The notes under the pieces are model-generated. The model ran no database searches. It was not told where the DNA came from and worked only from the letters and a program-made list of their open reading frames with translations. From Zygnema circumcarinatum (taxonomy: Eukaryota; Streptophyta; Zygnematophyceae; Zygnematales; Zygnemataceae): a stretch of DNA of 31,426 nucleotides. Shown here one piece after another: positions 1 through 11,415 of the stretch (position 1 is the first letter of the stretch; each line of letters starts with the position of its first letter). The position numbers were made by a program, and so were the translations under genes. The stretch spans positions 2,211,523 through 2,242,948 of the forward strand of contig CM074813.1 of assembly GCA_037447605.1 (NCBI GenBank), given 5' to 3'.

Positions 1-398
1 GAGGGGGGAGGGGGAGAGGGCGGAGGGGAAAGAGGGGAAAGGGAGAGGGGGGAGGAAGGAATAGGGGGGAGGGAGAGGGGGCAGGGAATAGGGCCAGGGG
101 CGGGTTGGAGGGGAGAGGGCGAAAGGGGGAGGGAGATGAAACGAGAGGTACAGGGGCGCATGAGAAGATGATACATCCAGTGGCCAGAAATAAAAGGCTC
201 TGCATTAAGGCTGTGAAGCTGTGTGAACAGGGCCATCCTGGAAGCAGATCTTCCCCAACGGAAGCCTCTTGGACCCGGACTCCCCTCCAATAGCCTACAC
301 TACGCCCATAAGCTGCTCAGCTCTTTATATTCCACGACTCTTTAGCTACCGCTACCTACAAAGCGTACAGAAAATTATGTGCAGGGAGGACCGAATAA
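1..398. other. Non-coding flank with polypurine tract; likely E2 3' region
   Basis: The first 160 bases or so are almost pure G/A on the plus strand (GGGGA/GAGGG low-complexity sequence). The remainder is ordinary sequence lying downstream of the minus-strand E2 stop codon at 399-401, so it probably holds that gene's 3' UTR and terminator. I see no convincing gene here; the short open frames are products of the purine bias. Confidence 0.6.
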
Positions 399-3300
399 CT
401 ACATCATTTCTTGAGATCTTCGTACGATTCGGCTGACCTTTCTCTTGAACTCCTCCTTGTGGTCACGCCAATCCTTCTGCAGTCAGCATCCCAAACACAC
501 TCAGCACGATCCTCCTCGCTATACTTCCCCAACGAAGCTCAAGGTCCATTGTAGAAGATGGAGGAGGTTACGCAGGAGATAAGGGAAGAGAGGGGCAGGC
601 TTGAAGGCACATGAGGAAAGGAAACAAGGAGATACGGAAATGGGGTGGTTTTATGGTTTTTAGGGTTAAAGCGCTGAGCTCGGAGATGAGGATGCAGGAG
701 AGGGAGGGGAGAGAGTCAGGAACAAGAAAGGGAGGGAAGGCGACAGTGGACGTCCAATACACGGGCTGTATCGGGTAAAGCGTTAAGGTCAAGAGAAGAG
801 GAGGAGAGAGGGGCCTTTCCAGTGTGAAAGCACCCCTAGTAGAGGTAACCTAAAAGGAGGTTAACCACAGAGTCGACACTAGTCCATATGCTAAGAGTGT
901 TTTTACTCGGATCACAACCAAATGCTTTTTGAAACATCACTACAATCACTCATGTCAAGTCTGTAGTGAAGCAAGCAGAAGCCTTACCGCTGCGTCAATG
1001 TTTGCAGGAGACTCGTCATTAGGACCAGACAGCATTGAGATGATGCTGAGCAGAATAGTCTCAACCTGCGTTAAGACAAACCTGCCGTATGTAAGTGCGC
1101 TGGTAAAGCAAAGGACGAGAGCGCCGGAACAGCGCTACTAACTGAAGCATACATGAGGTACAAACGGTATACAGAGTCAACAATAAGCAAGAGGTCAAAT
1201 GACGTTCAGCAGCTTACTGCACACATTGGTTGGGAAAGTATAGCCATAACCCCCTTGAGGACATATATTCTAGATATTGTGGACATTCATATCAGCCTCC
1301 CAATAAATGGTTGTCGTGTATAGGACTTACAGAGGCACGAAACTCGAGGCAAAAAACTGATCTGACTTTGGCCTTGCTGCACATTTAATTTCTGATCTCT
1401 CGTTTCAGCACTACTATATTCACTAACGACCCGTTCAAGCAGCTGCTCAGTGTTCCCGAACAAATTCTGGTAAGAGCCCAAAACACTTAACAGTACAGGA
1501 CGACAGGTGTGATAGACTAAAGAAAGAAACAAGAACTGCACTGGAGATTCTGTGTGTGAAAGCCGTCCAAAGCCAATGCCAAAAATTAGACTCCAAGCCT
1601 TTCCCAGTTATACTCCTAGTGCACCGCCTGAGGAAAAGGCAGAAAGTAACCTTTAATGGTCTTACAGAGAGGGCGACAATCAGCTATGCCCAAGTACATA
1701 TGGGGCTGACCTAGTAATGACTACCCAATTACTATACAAGCAATACGTTACGTGTGCATTCCTCGCAGCCGATCCAGCTCTGCAAACATGGCTCCACCAA
1801 AAAAAAAATCTTCCTACTTACCGTATGAACCGGAGTCCACCTCTCGCTGGCAAGCTCATAGCCATTGGGGTCATCCCCAGGAGCGTGGAGGATAGAGATA
1901 CAAACACGGCCATCTGGGTACACTGCAGGCCGAATAGATTGAACACAAACGCACGGTAAGCTGCAGTTGCTGTAACAAGCTGCTGGATCAGAGCCGGACC
2001 AAAAAACCTGCAGTTTGCCATTCAGATGGTCAAATCCACAGAAAACTTCAAGGAGCAACGTCCAAAACCGGTCGAAGAATGAGACCTTCTCATTGTCATA
2101 ACTGCACAAAATCAAGCAGCTGACGAGGACCCAAGCTACATATCAGACCTTAACACGACATGCAGATTTGAAAAAAATTACAAACTCGGCAAGATTTAGT
2201 GTAAGATAGACACCTCTCCAGCTCCCACTAAACAATAATGTAGATAATGCAGGCATCTCACACTGAAATGTGTCCTTATCGAAAACCTAATGCAGTATCT
2301 GCAGTATGTGCAGCATCTGTTGCACATTCCTAAAAATAGAAATCCCTTGCTCAGAGCTAGAAATACTCAATAGAACTAAAGAACGTATAATTCTAGATTG
2401 CCCAAACGCTCCATCACTTCGACAGGATTTTACTGTCTTTGCAAGCTGCTCTAATTGCAAACTACCTTGAGTCCCTCTCAGCCAGAGCTTCCACTATGCC
2501 GAACCCCAAGTCCAGACACTGGCCAAAGCATCAAGCAGGTCCGGAACTCAATTCATACATTGTGACAGGGCTTATGCACAAAAGAGAGCGAAGTGAGGAG
2601 AGAAGTATGACGAGCGAGAGAGAAGAACGAGAAGAAAGTGGATACGAGAGAGAAGAAAGAGGGCAGGGTCAGGTTAAGACGAGTGATTATAGGGTATTGG
2701 AATGAAAGTGTGAGAGAGAGAAATTAGGAAGGGGAGTGAAAAAAGGGGGAGGGAGAGTGAGTTATAAGGAAATTGCTCAAAAAAGCTCAGGACTCGGGCA
2801 ATAAGGTTGAAACTTCGTTCGCACCATTAGGGTGCCACATCTCTGAAGTGAAGCGAACAGAAGGGGGACTGTTCGGGTAATTGCTGGGAAAGCTCATAAT
2901 CGCATTGAAGAATCCTCCCTCACTGAACATGCACGAGATACAACCCAATTGTAATAGTCAATATCTGCATAAACTTCACTAACGCCACACGATTTGTGTC
3001 ATAACCACGGCCCTCCCATGAGTGCAGAGGGTAGCCGAGATTGTCACAGCATCGAAACAATTAACGTCAGAGCGGTTTCAATATATTTAAGGATTGGAAG
3101 GGAACGGAAACTCTTACTAGAGAGTGTCTGGCGGTCCAATAATTGTCACTTGCCATTCAAAGACGTTGGAGTCATCCACTAGACCCGCTGAGAAGCCATC
3201 TACGGGATTCCTTGTTAAGTCTGTTGTGTCAGACCAATCAGGGCACAGAAATGAGCAGATGAGAAACACGGTCTTTCCAAAAACCCTACAGTTAGTCCCT

Positions 3301-3517
3301 CCTGATCCTTCCAATGAAACAGGCCACAAAGAAGTGCGCGCGCGGTACCTTGAGTCAAAATCCTACAGAGCTCTTCTCTCTAGACACAGAAAAAGACAAA
3401 TCACACAATCCTGCAGGAGTGCCCTAATACCCTGAGCGCAGCTGAGGGCTCTCCTTCTGCAGAAGCGCTACCTTTCAGCTGTTTACGCAATAGCAGGCTG
3501 GCCTGGTTCTCGGCCAT
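399..3517 (-). CDS. UBC7: Ubiquitin-conjugating enzyme E2, UBC7/UBE2G1 class (6 exons, 167 aa)
   Basis: This gene encodes an E2 that takes ubiquitin from E1 onto a catalytic cysteine and passes it to substrates with RING E3s; the UBC7 class serves ER-associated degradation. Exons (minus strand) are 3517-3472, 3220-3118, 2922-2825, 1922-1822, 1065-988 and 476-399. Every intron is GT-AG and the phases join to 168 codons including TAG. The N-terminus is [15 protein letters not shown]. The [16 protein letters not shown] block, the [11 protein letters not shown] block, the HPN motif (residues 80-82) and the active-site Cys90 in GRVCISIL are all present. After the cysteine comes the acidic-loop insertion typical of UBC7/CDC34-class E2s ([16 protein letters not shown]). 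Length matches the family (about 166 aa). An upstream in-frame ATG at 3643 would add a low-complexity extension with no family counterpart, so the start at 3517 is preferred. Function is inferred from family membership. Confidence 0.95.
570..820. repeat. Polypurine-rich tract in last E2 intron
   Basis: Sequence rich in G/A on the plus strand (GGAGAGAGGGG-type runs) lies inside the last intron of the E2 gene (987-477). On the sense strand of that gene it reads as a polypyrimidine stretch upstream of the acceptor at 478-477. Confidence 0.6.
2580..2760. repeat. GA-rich tract in an E2 intron
   Basis: GAGAGAGAAGAA-type purine-rich sequence on the plus strand, inside the E2 intron between exons 3 and 4 (2824-1923). 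It is pyrimidine-rich in the pre-mRNA. Confidence 0.6.
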
Positions 3518-3592
3518 CAGAGTACTGCAAGGAGCCTCCCTTTGAAGCACAAGCTGGGTGGCTCTGCGTTTGATAGAGGGGCCACTCTGATC

Positions 3593-3601
3593 AAACCCTA
3601 A
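3593..3601 (-). promoter_or_regulatory. Telo-box (AAACCCTAA) upstream of the E2 start
   Basis: The exact 9-mer AAACCCTAA is on the plus strand, 76 nt upstream of the E2 initiator ATG at 3517. Telo-boxes are known plant promoter and 5' UTR elements, common in housekeeping and translation genes. A regulatory role here is inferred. Confidence 0.45.
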
Positions 3602-3779
3602 TCCACCCGAGACAGCGCCGCTCCCCCTTCCGCTCCGTTCCACGCAACGCCAAAATATAACAAATTCGGCTCCTTAGGGACCCCCCTTTTGCTGCGCAGA
3701 CTTCCTCTCCGAGCCTGCACAATGCTCCCTATTGGAAACGATAGCCACTGGAGAGGGATACCGAGCGGAGAAAAAGCAG

Positions 3780-4080
3780 AGAGGAGAGAGGGAGAGAGGG
3801 ACGGATGAGTGAGCAGGGAGGTGGCAGGAGGGAGGGAGAGAAGCGAGCAGGACGGCAGAGGGAGGGCGGAAGCACGAGATAGGGAACAGCGGGGACGAGA
3901 AGATAGGCACGATGAGAGAGCGCCCGATGAGGGAGCGAGAGGGCGGCGGCCAACGAGAGAGACAGGGAGAGAGAGTGATAGGGGGAGAGAGAGGCAGTGA
4001 GAGAGAGGTAGAGAGAAGACGGGGTCTGTGGCGGAGGGGAGAGGACGGACGGACTGAGAGCAGGCGGAAGGAGTGACAGA
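3780..4080. repeat. Polypurine tract upstream of E2
   Basis: About 300 bases of GAGGGAGAGAGG-type low-complexity sequence, G/A on the plus strand, lying 260-560 nt upstream of the E2 start codon. The 200-residue Ser/Leu/Pro-rich open frame on the minus strand here is a translation of this tract, not a gene. Confidence 0.75.
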
Positions 4081-4259
4081 ACAGTCCAAACCAACAGGAT
4101 CCTTTTCCACGATTCCAGGATCAACTTCGAGTCGGTCTCTCCTGGACTGATCAAGAGTTGATCCAAAAAGGTAGATCCAAGAAAGGACCGTGTGCAGGCA
4201 GAAGTTCTGTGAGACTAAAGACTTTGGACCCATCCGTTTTATGGCTCCATCCATTCTGT

Positions 4260-4279
4260 GGATCCACCACGGTGGATCC
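4260..4279. repeat. Perfect 9-bp inverted repeat containing GGATCC
   Basis: GGATCCACC and GGTGGATCC are separated by AC, giving a near-continuous 20-nt palindrome. Further GATCC words are scattered through 4095-4315. Function is unknown; a dimeric protein-binding site or a small hairpin are options. Confidence 0.6.
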
Positions 4280-4430
4280 CGTTGGAGAGTGTCAGTAGGT
4301 GACTCGGTGGATCCGGCGGAAGGCGCAATCGATGGCGCCACGTGGCCGTCGGCCGGGCAGCGCCGAAAAACCGGCAGCAGCCTCGGAGGGCGCGCCAGCT
4401 GGCAGCCGCCGCCCTTCCCCCCCTTCCTGC

Positions 4431-4550
4431 AGTTCAGTTCCGTTTCGTTCAGTTCAGCGCAGTTCGATTCAGACCAGTCTAGTTCAGTTCAGACAAGTTC
4501 AATTAAGTCCAGTTCAGTTAAGTCCAGTTCAGTTCAGTCCAGTTCAGTCT
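4431..4550 (+). repeat. Degenerate AGTTC pentanucleotide array
   Basis: About 120 bases are built from AGTTC-related 5-mers and 10-mers, such as AGTTCAGTTC and AGTCCAGTTC. It is an imperfect minisatellite with base substitutions between units, in the intergenic region upstream of E2. Confidence 0.8.
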
Positions 4551-5256
4551 TGTGTTCCTTCATGTTCATATCTCCGCCACATGCTATCGCTAGCGATGTC
4601 TGCATCATGGACATGCATCATATCCGAAATGGACAATCACGTTTCCGTCCGTCGCTCTCTCGCATCTGCTTGCGGATGGGAGGCACCAAAACCCTGTTTT
4701 CCAAGATCGGATATAAGAGAAAAAAACACAGAAAAAGCTTTGATGCAACGAAAACGGCTGACATTTGCAAGAAAGAGCAGGAGGCTGCCTGAACGAGAAT
4801 CCACGGCTGAGATATAGAAGAAAAGAGAAGGGACAACGGGGGGATAGGGGGGAGAGAGAGCGAAAGAGGGACAAAGAGGAGGGAGCGAGAGATATGCTTT
4901 GGAATCCGAATAATTGAAAGCATACCGTAACTAAGGCAGGTATTCCACTAGGCCTCGGTAAGCTCTGGCCCTTGCAGCCGGAGAACGAACTCACAACTAT
5001 GTGCTAGTTGTGCCGCATCTAATCGCACGGGACAAGGCGAATGAGAACTGGCTATTTCCTAACCTGTAAAGCGAAATGGACCCTTTCAAGAGCTAAGGTA
5101 CTCAGAACCTCTGTCATCGCCCTCTGCTGGCTCATTTCAATACCTCACTTTACTAAGAATACGGTCGTAAATGACATGAGATCTTTCTCACTCAAACAAT
5201 TAAGACTATCACTTCCCATTCACTGCGCGATTCCCAACAATGTCTAGAGTTTCTGT

Positions 5257-7237
5257 CTACGCCCAAGCTCGAGTTTTCTTGACCAAGTCTCTTGTGTCAA
5301 TGAGGTCAATCTTCGCCGCCAAAATGAAGTCATTCATAGTTACTCCTCCTGCACAGAATAACTCAAACGCCTCTCTGAAACCCTTCCACTGGCCATACAT
5401 ACAATGAATACGGAATTTGATGAAACACCCTGATCTTTACAGAGCAGGATTCCATGTGTTGGCAGCAGAGGAGGCGTGTATTCACCTGTAGAGTGGCTGT
5501 AAAGGTCGACAGTCGCTCGATTCCAACCCTCGAGATGAAGGTCCGGATGATGGTTCTCCTTTTCCGCAACTTCTGATATTCTCTTAAAGAGCTCGAGGCC
5601 TGACACAAAGTCTTTCATCTTCCACTCTCCCCTAAGTCGGATTGTGCCATCCACCTCAGCCAGCTTCCAGCCCACAACCTGACATGCACCAGAAGTAGCA
5701 ACTTCGAATGAAATCCAACCCACTTGCTACCATTCATAAAGAGTCATCTTTTTAGACAAGTAACTTATCAATAGTCGGAAGGCTTTGAGCACTGTTGCGG
5801 CGTATGTTCCTATCACAAAAGCAGAAAAAGGAGATACCCTTTCACCTCCGTCATAAAAAATACTGAAGGAGATTTATCAATTACCATCTTGTGCCAGAGA
5901 ATGCCTCGTTACTTCCTCCCACTTGAATAATGCTTTAGGAGTGCCTTTGGAGATTGGCTGGAGGACGATCAAAAACGAATGCAGAGGCCAGTGCTAGGGC
6001 TACTAGAAGCTAAGTACCTTCCGAAGAAGCGCTTTTGCATCATCAAAAGACAACATAGGCGGCGCTTCACCAGATGTCTGGCAACTGTACTGAGCAAGCC
6101 CAGTAATTTCTCTGCAAGGTTCGAGCCAAAAAAACGGTCATTTAACCTCGCAGATGATAACCGGCACATAGAGCATACCAACGTCGAAAACAAGCTGGCA
6201 GCCGCAGCATGCAAACTAAAACCAAAATGAGGAAGACGTAGTTCCAAACGCTTATTCATTTGGCCAAGATCTTTACATGTTGCGGTGCAGTTTTTCATTA
6301 GCAGGAGTCTTGCTTCAAAGATGCTGCACCCACACAAACGCTCTAAAACCTAATAATGAAATCCTCAGTACAGGAAAACCATATCTTGCCCTCCGGCAGT
6401 AAAAAAAAAAAAGTGGCTTAGAAGGACATCCAGGGAAACCTTTTACTTTTTCCAGGAGAGCGCAGAATAGGATCGGGAACATTTGAAATTCTAGCAAAAA
6501 AAAATTATCAAAATGTTTTGCCAAAGTGTAAAAATGCCAAAATGTATATTCTGAAGTCCAGTTACAATTCTAGACAACCTAGTTCTCGCCAGGTTTCAGA
6601 AATCGTGTTTGACAATGTAAGGTGTCCTACATTGATCAGTTCTGTCAAAATTCCGCCCTGTCAAAATTAAGTCGCATGAGGACAAAAAAATATGGACCAT
6701 CTTCATACCGTCTCCATTTTGCCATAGGGGCAAAATGGAGCCAATGACAAGGAGGGAGAAAAGGAAGGGAGAGGGAGGGAGGAAGGGAGCGGGGGGAAGG
6801 GGGACGAGCCAAATAGGGAAAGGGAGCGAAATGTGGGAAAAGGGAAGGAGGGAGGTGGAAATGACGGACTGGAGGAAAGCGCTAACGGTAGAAGAAATGA
6901 GGATAAGAAGGAGGGCGGGAGCCGCTGACCTGACATTCGCCGGCAGCAGAATCCGATGCTCCGTGTCTGCCATGCCCAGAGGCTTCTCTCCGAAACCGGA
7001 GCCTATCTCTCCGGGGAAGGGATCCCTCGCTCCCATTGAGCCCAGCGGGTCGCGCTCTGCCGAGGCCCAGCAGGTGCCGCGCGGTCTCCCATGGCGCGCC
7101 CTTAAGGGCAGCGATCCATGGCGGCGATCGAAGGGAGCGTGAGAGGAGGAGAGCTTCGCCACGCTGTGGCTGGCAGCCAGATGAAGGGAAGCACTGCAGG
7201 CAGCCATGGCGGCTGGGAAGCAATGAGGGAGGAACAA
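5257..7237 (-). CDS. RAF2: Chloroplast pterin-4a-carbinolamine dehydratase-like protein, RAF2/SDIRIP1 type (4 exons, 228 aa)
   Basis: Members of this family are plastid PCD-like proteins linked to Rubisco assembly (RAF2) in plants; true PCDs dehydrate 4a-hydroxytetrahydropterin. Exons are 7237-6930, 6111-6018, 5678-5486 and 5348-5257. All introns are GT-AG and the phases join to 229 codons ending in TAG. Residues 1 to about 65 are Ala/Ser/Arg-rich and look like a transit peptide. The plant-specific block GARDPFP (69-75), followed by FGEKPLG and TEHRILLP, identifies the RAF2 subgroup and confirms exon 1. The PCD fold follows, with HHP at 177-179, W186, H196 and D205. The C-terminus ends in KTRAWA, as I recall for plant RAF2 proteins. 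The start may be M1 (7237) or M11 (7207). Intron 1 carries a GGA-rich tract. A simple mitochondrial PCD is less likely because of the GARDPFP block. Confidence 0.92.
6730..6900. repeat. GGGA-rich polypurine tract in RAF2 intron 1
   Basis: GGAGGGAAGGGAG-type low-complexity sequence, purine on the plus strand. It lies inside RAF2 intron 1 (6929-6112) near its 5' end and is pyrimidine-rich in the transcript. Confidence 0.65.
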
Positions 7238-8840
7238 GGACCTTGGAGGGGCTATGCAAAAAGCGCTGCCACGGATCGTTCCATGCGGACAGCGTTACAC
7301 TCTGTTCCTATCTCCGTTGTACAAAGCACGAGTGCGAGTTTCCATGCCCTTGTTCCTGTTTCAGTTTCCCCGTGACGTTGCAAACCAGTTCCATTCGCAT
7401 GAATCTCTCCTTTGCGAGTGGTTGGTTCCTCGTGGTTCCCCAGTTGTGTACCGCGTTCTCTCTATAAGTAATTGGCGAAATTAGACAAAACACAAGCTCC
7501 TAGAAAAATTTGATGTTTTTCTTTTTCGGCAAATAGAGAAACCTCACGTTCCAAACTAGGACAATAACGCGGTCCCTGAGCTACCTTCGATGGCCTCTCT
7601 CGCCATCGTGAGACCAAAAGTGCCAAATTCTCTTGCCTTCTTCCACCCCTAGACACGTTTCCATTCCAACGTCCCCACATGGTGCGTGCCAGTGCAGGCA
7701 AAGCCGCCGGTATTCAAAGGAGGAAAATGGCATTGAACTCACGATGGCGAGGCCATCAAATGTACATGGACAAAAGCAGCATGTGGAACCACGAGGGAAG
7801 GGTATTCAAAGGCTCTCGTTTGTGAGTGAGCTTGCATGGATCGGCTATTGCGCTCACACGACGGGTCTGGCGAACAGCTGGCTCTATGACGGGTCGGCAC
7901 ATGGGTACCGTACGTTCTACAATCGGTTATGTCCTGTCTAGGGTTAATTCCTGATGACTGCACACCGCTCATAGTACTGTAGTTTGTGTGGGCAGACAAA
8001 TACTGTGGGCACGCAACTACTGGCTGTCTTGGGCCAACTCATGCCGCAATTTAGAGTGGGCTGTTTACGAAGTTTATTTTTATATGAGAGAGGATCTATG
8101 GGTATGTGTATAGGAAATACTCATTTACATGAGCCGAGGTATCGCTATGATCGATGGACAGTTGTGAGACACTGAGCGAGGTTCTAGCACCATTGCAAGT
8201 TTGCTGCCTCCAGTTTGCAATTCCAATCGGTCAGTTTCGACCCGTGAGTGAACTTCAATTGAAACTATCTGGTCAATAGTACGCGATTCAATAGCTGAGT
8301 GCTTTGTTGTCATGTGCTTCTTTTTAGTGCTAAAAAACCCGGAACGGAGGGAGAGGAGGGCCAGGAGAAGGAGACAAAAACATGCGATATTGTAAAAAAT
8401 CAATAATAAATTTGCCCTTCAGGATCCGAATCACTATCGATCGGTTCAGGACAAGGTTAAGAGATATCCGTATATTGCAATTACATGATCTTCAGGAGCC
8501 GGATCCGTGGCGCACTGGCGTCAAGGTGGAACTACAGTTCAACAAAAAACCCGACGTTTCTAAGTCGATTTCTTTATCCCTTGCATCTCCAGCCCAGTTG
8601 CACAGCGTAAGCCTGAACTGCGCTAAGCGTAAAAAGCTGTTGCCTCTGCTTTCATGCAGTACATTGTGAAGCCCATTGAACTAAATACACTCAACCTCCA
8701 AATCACAGTTGCGAAGCGTCCTTCACTTGCAGAAGGATGTCCCACGAAGCGCGACAAGAGAGAACAACAGAACAAAGCTGGAGAAGAGGGAGTAACGAAT
8801 CATCTGCTGTACTGTACTGTCAGCTTGGATATCCTGCCAA
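7238..8840. other. Intergenic region between subunit e and RAF2
   Basis: The stretch holds the upstream region of RAF2 and the 3' region of the V-ATPase subunit e gene. It carries one copy of a dispersed inverted repeat (7728-7795) and short related fragments in the opposite orientation (about 7426-7443 and 7589-7611). No open frame here shows a recognisable domain or splice-consistent coding signal. Confidence 0.55.
7728..7795 (-). repeat. Dispersed repeat, copy 1 (inverted relative to copy 2)
   Basis: The reverse complement of this stretch aligns over about 70 positions with 10661-10730. Both share the 19-mer TTTTGTCCATGTACATT plus flanking words CTCGTGGTTCC and CGCCATCGTG, with about 60 identical positions and small indels. 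Both copies are intergenic. This is likely a diverged mobile-element fragment, but no coding capacity or clear terminal repeats are seen. Confidence 0.65.
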
Positions 8841-9968
<1,128 letters not shown>

Positions 9969-10660
9969 CTTTCACTCTCTCCGGAAAGACAATTCAACGC
10001 TTTTTTGTGAAATAGGATCAAGGGAAACTGATATCCCTGCAGGAAGTTTGAAGCTCCGACAGGAAGGACAAGCTAAAGCAGGTATTATACTATCCGTTCA
10101 GATATATCTATCTATTCACGACGGCAAAATTAATTGAAAGTTTACGCAGCTTGATCATGCAAAGCAGACCCAGTGGCAACGGAGGAGAGCTTGCCCTAAA
10201 ATGAACCAGCAGCCTCCACCTTCCAAAGCGGGCAAAAAGCTCCTGCCCAAAAATTGGCCCACTGCTGAACGGGCAGCTTTTTAAATTACTATTCCATTCC
10301 CCACTGACCGATAAAATGTTTGGAGCAGGCGTGGCCGTCCGATCAAAACAATCGACCGACAAAATTTCGCCCGTACTTACAAGTACAGAAACAATTTCCT
10401 TCCTTTTTTATTTCAATGTTTCTTCTTACTTTTCTGACCCTTGGAAGCGACCCTTCCCCTCGGAGGCTCCCAAGCTCCCGGTTGGACCAAAATGGCCTCT
10501 CCTGTACGGCCCTACGAAAGTACGGTCCTATAACGGAACAGTGTACGGCACCCTTCCCATGCGCAGCGGAATAACTGTTGTCAAACTGTCAGCGCATGGA
10601 ACCGTTCGCACTGGCCTCGCTGGTCTCTCCCTAGTCGCTGAAGTCCTTCGCGCCCAGTTC

Positions 10661-10730
10661 CTCGTGGTTCCCCATGATGATTTTGTCCATGTACATTGAT
10701 GGCATCATCGCCATCGTGGGATCAATGCCA
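10661..10730 (+). repeat. Dispersed repeat, copy 2
   Basis: Counterpart of 7728-7795 in opposite orientation, about 2.9 kb away, with VHA-e between the two. The similarity stops on both sides. Confidence 0.65.
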
Positions 10731-11042
10731 TATCTTCCCCTTCTAAAAGTTATAATGAGGCCTCTCTCGTTTTTGAAAAAAGTTTCAGGCCGCAAGCGAT
10801 CACCCAACTTCATAAAACTCGACCAGGCCAATTCGCCACCAAGGAAACTCTTATTCAACTTATTGAACTCACAGCCAGGAGAAGGCTTCACTTGCTGCTC
10901 TAACAAAAAATTCCCGACAGTATGACCTACAGAGTTTGAAACCCGCGTTTGAAACAGAGTCTCGATCAGAGTACTTGGCACAAGACAGGCTGCTTTACTG
11001 AGGATTGATGGATCTGAAAGAATAAAGAATGAAAAAGCACGT

Positions 11043-11069
11043 CTGCTGCTACTGCTGCTGCTGCTGCTG
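11043..11069 (+). repeat. CTG triplet microsatellite
   Basis: Nine CTG-type triplets with one CTA interruption, intergenic, downstream of the MSC gene stop. Confidence 0.85.
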
Positions 11070-11415
11070 TACTATCCTTCTATTAGGCTTTACAGAGTTA
11101 TAGACTTGGAGAACAACAGCATCCTTTTCCAATCAACCAAGCCAAACGAAGGGCCCAGGATCGAAGAAATTCTCGTCCGTAGTGCCGATTGTTTGTTTCA
11201 AGTCTGGTCGTCTTGACATGTATTAACTCTCCATCAGTCAACAGGCGTCGTTATCATTTCAGGGGAACCACAAGGTCATGTGCTGCTCCGTCCCATCACC
11301 CCCACACCAAAGCCATCAGTACGAAGCCGGTGAACTTGCAAGCATCTTGGCTTTCAGATGCATGCTTTATCAGCAGCATACATCGCACTTGTCTGAACGA
11401 CGCAGAATAGACAAC

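Larger units (their letters stand above)
3602..5256. other. Intergenic region between RAF2 and E2; E2 upstream region
   Basis: No gene can be supported between the E2 start and the RAF2 stop. The stretch holds a polypurine tract (about 3780-4080), a GGATCC-containing inverted repeat (4260-4279), a degenerate AGTTC repeat (4431-4550) and a second purine patch (about 4810-4890). Long open frames on both strands here follow the repeats and show no domain. Confidence 0.6.
9969..11415. other. Intergenic region between the MSC gene and VHA-e
   Basis: Contains the VHA-e upstream region and the MSC gene 3' region. It has a GTAC-rich patch (about 10500-10553), copy 2 of the dispersed repeat (10661-10730) and a CTG triplet run (11043-11069). 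I see no supported gene. Confidence 0.55.

Noticed and set aside
3518-3643. N-terminal extension of E2 from an upstream in-frame ATG
   Set aside because: The extension is low-complexity and has no counterpart in UBC7-class enzymes, which start with MA(x)xQASLLL; the ATG at 3517 fits the family.
3598-4341. 247-codon Ser/Leu/Pro-rich open frame on the minus strand
   Set aside because: It is the translation of the polypurine tract; all frames of this tract stay open because TAA/TAG/TGA are rare in it, and no domain or splice logic supports it.
4190-4817. Overlapping 200- and 172-codon frames on the plus strand
   Set aside because: They run through the AGTTC array with Ser/Gln/Val periodicity and show no family similarity.
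7633-8403. Several 60-100 codon frames on both strands
   Set aside because: They coincide with the dispersed repeat and show no conserved motif or splice-consistent neighbours.
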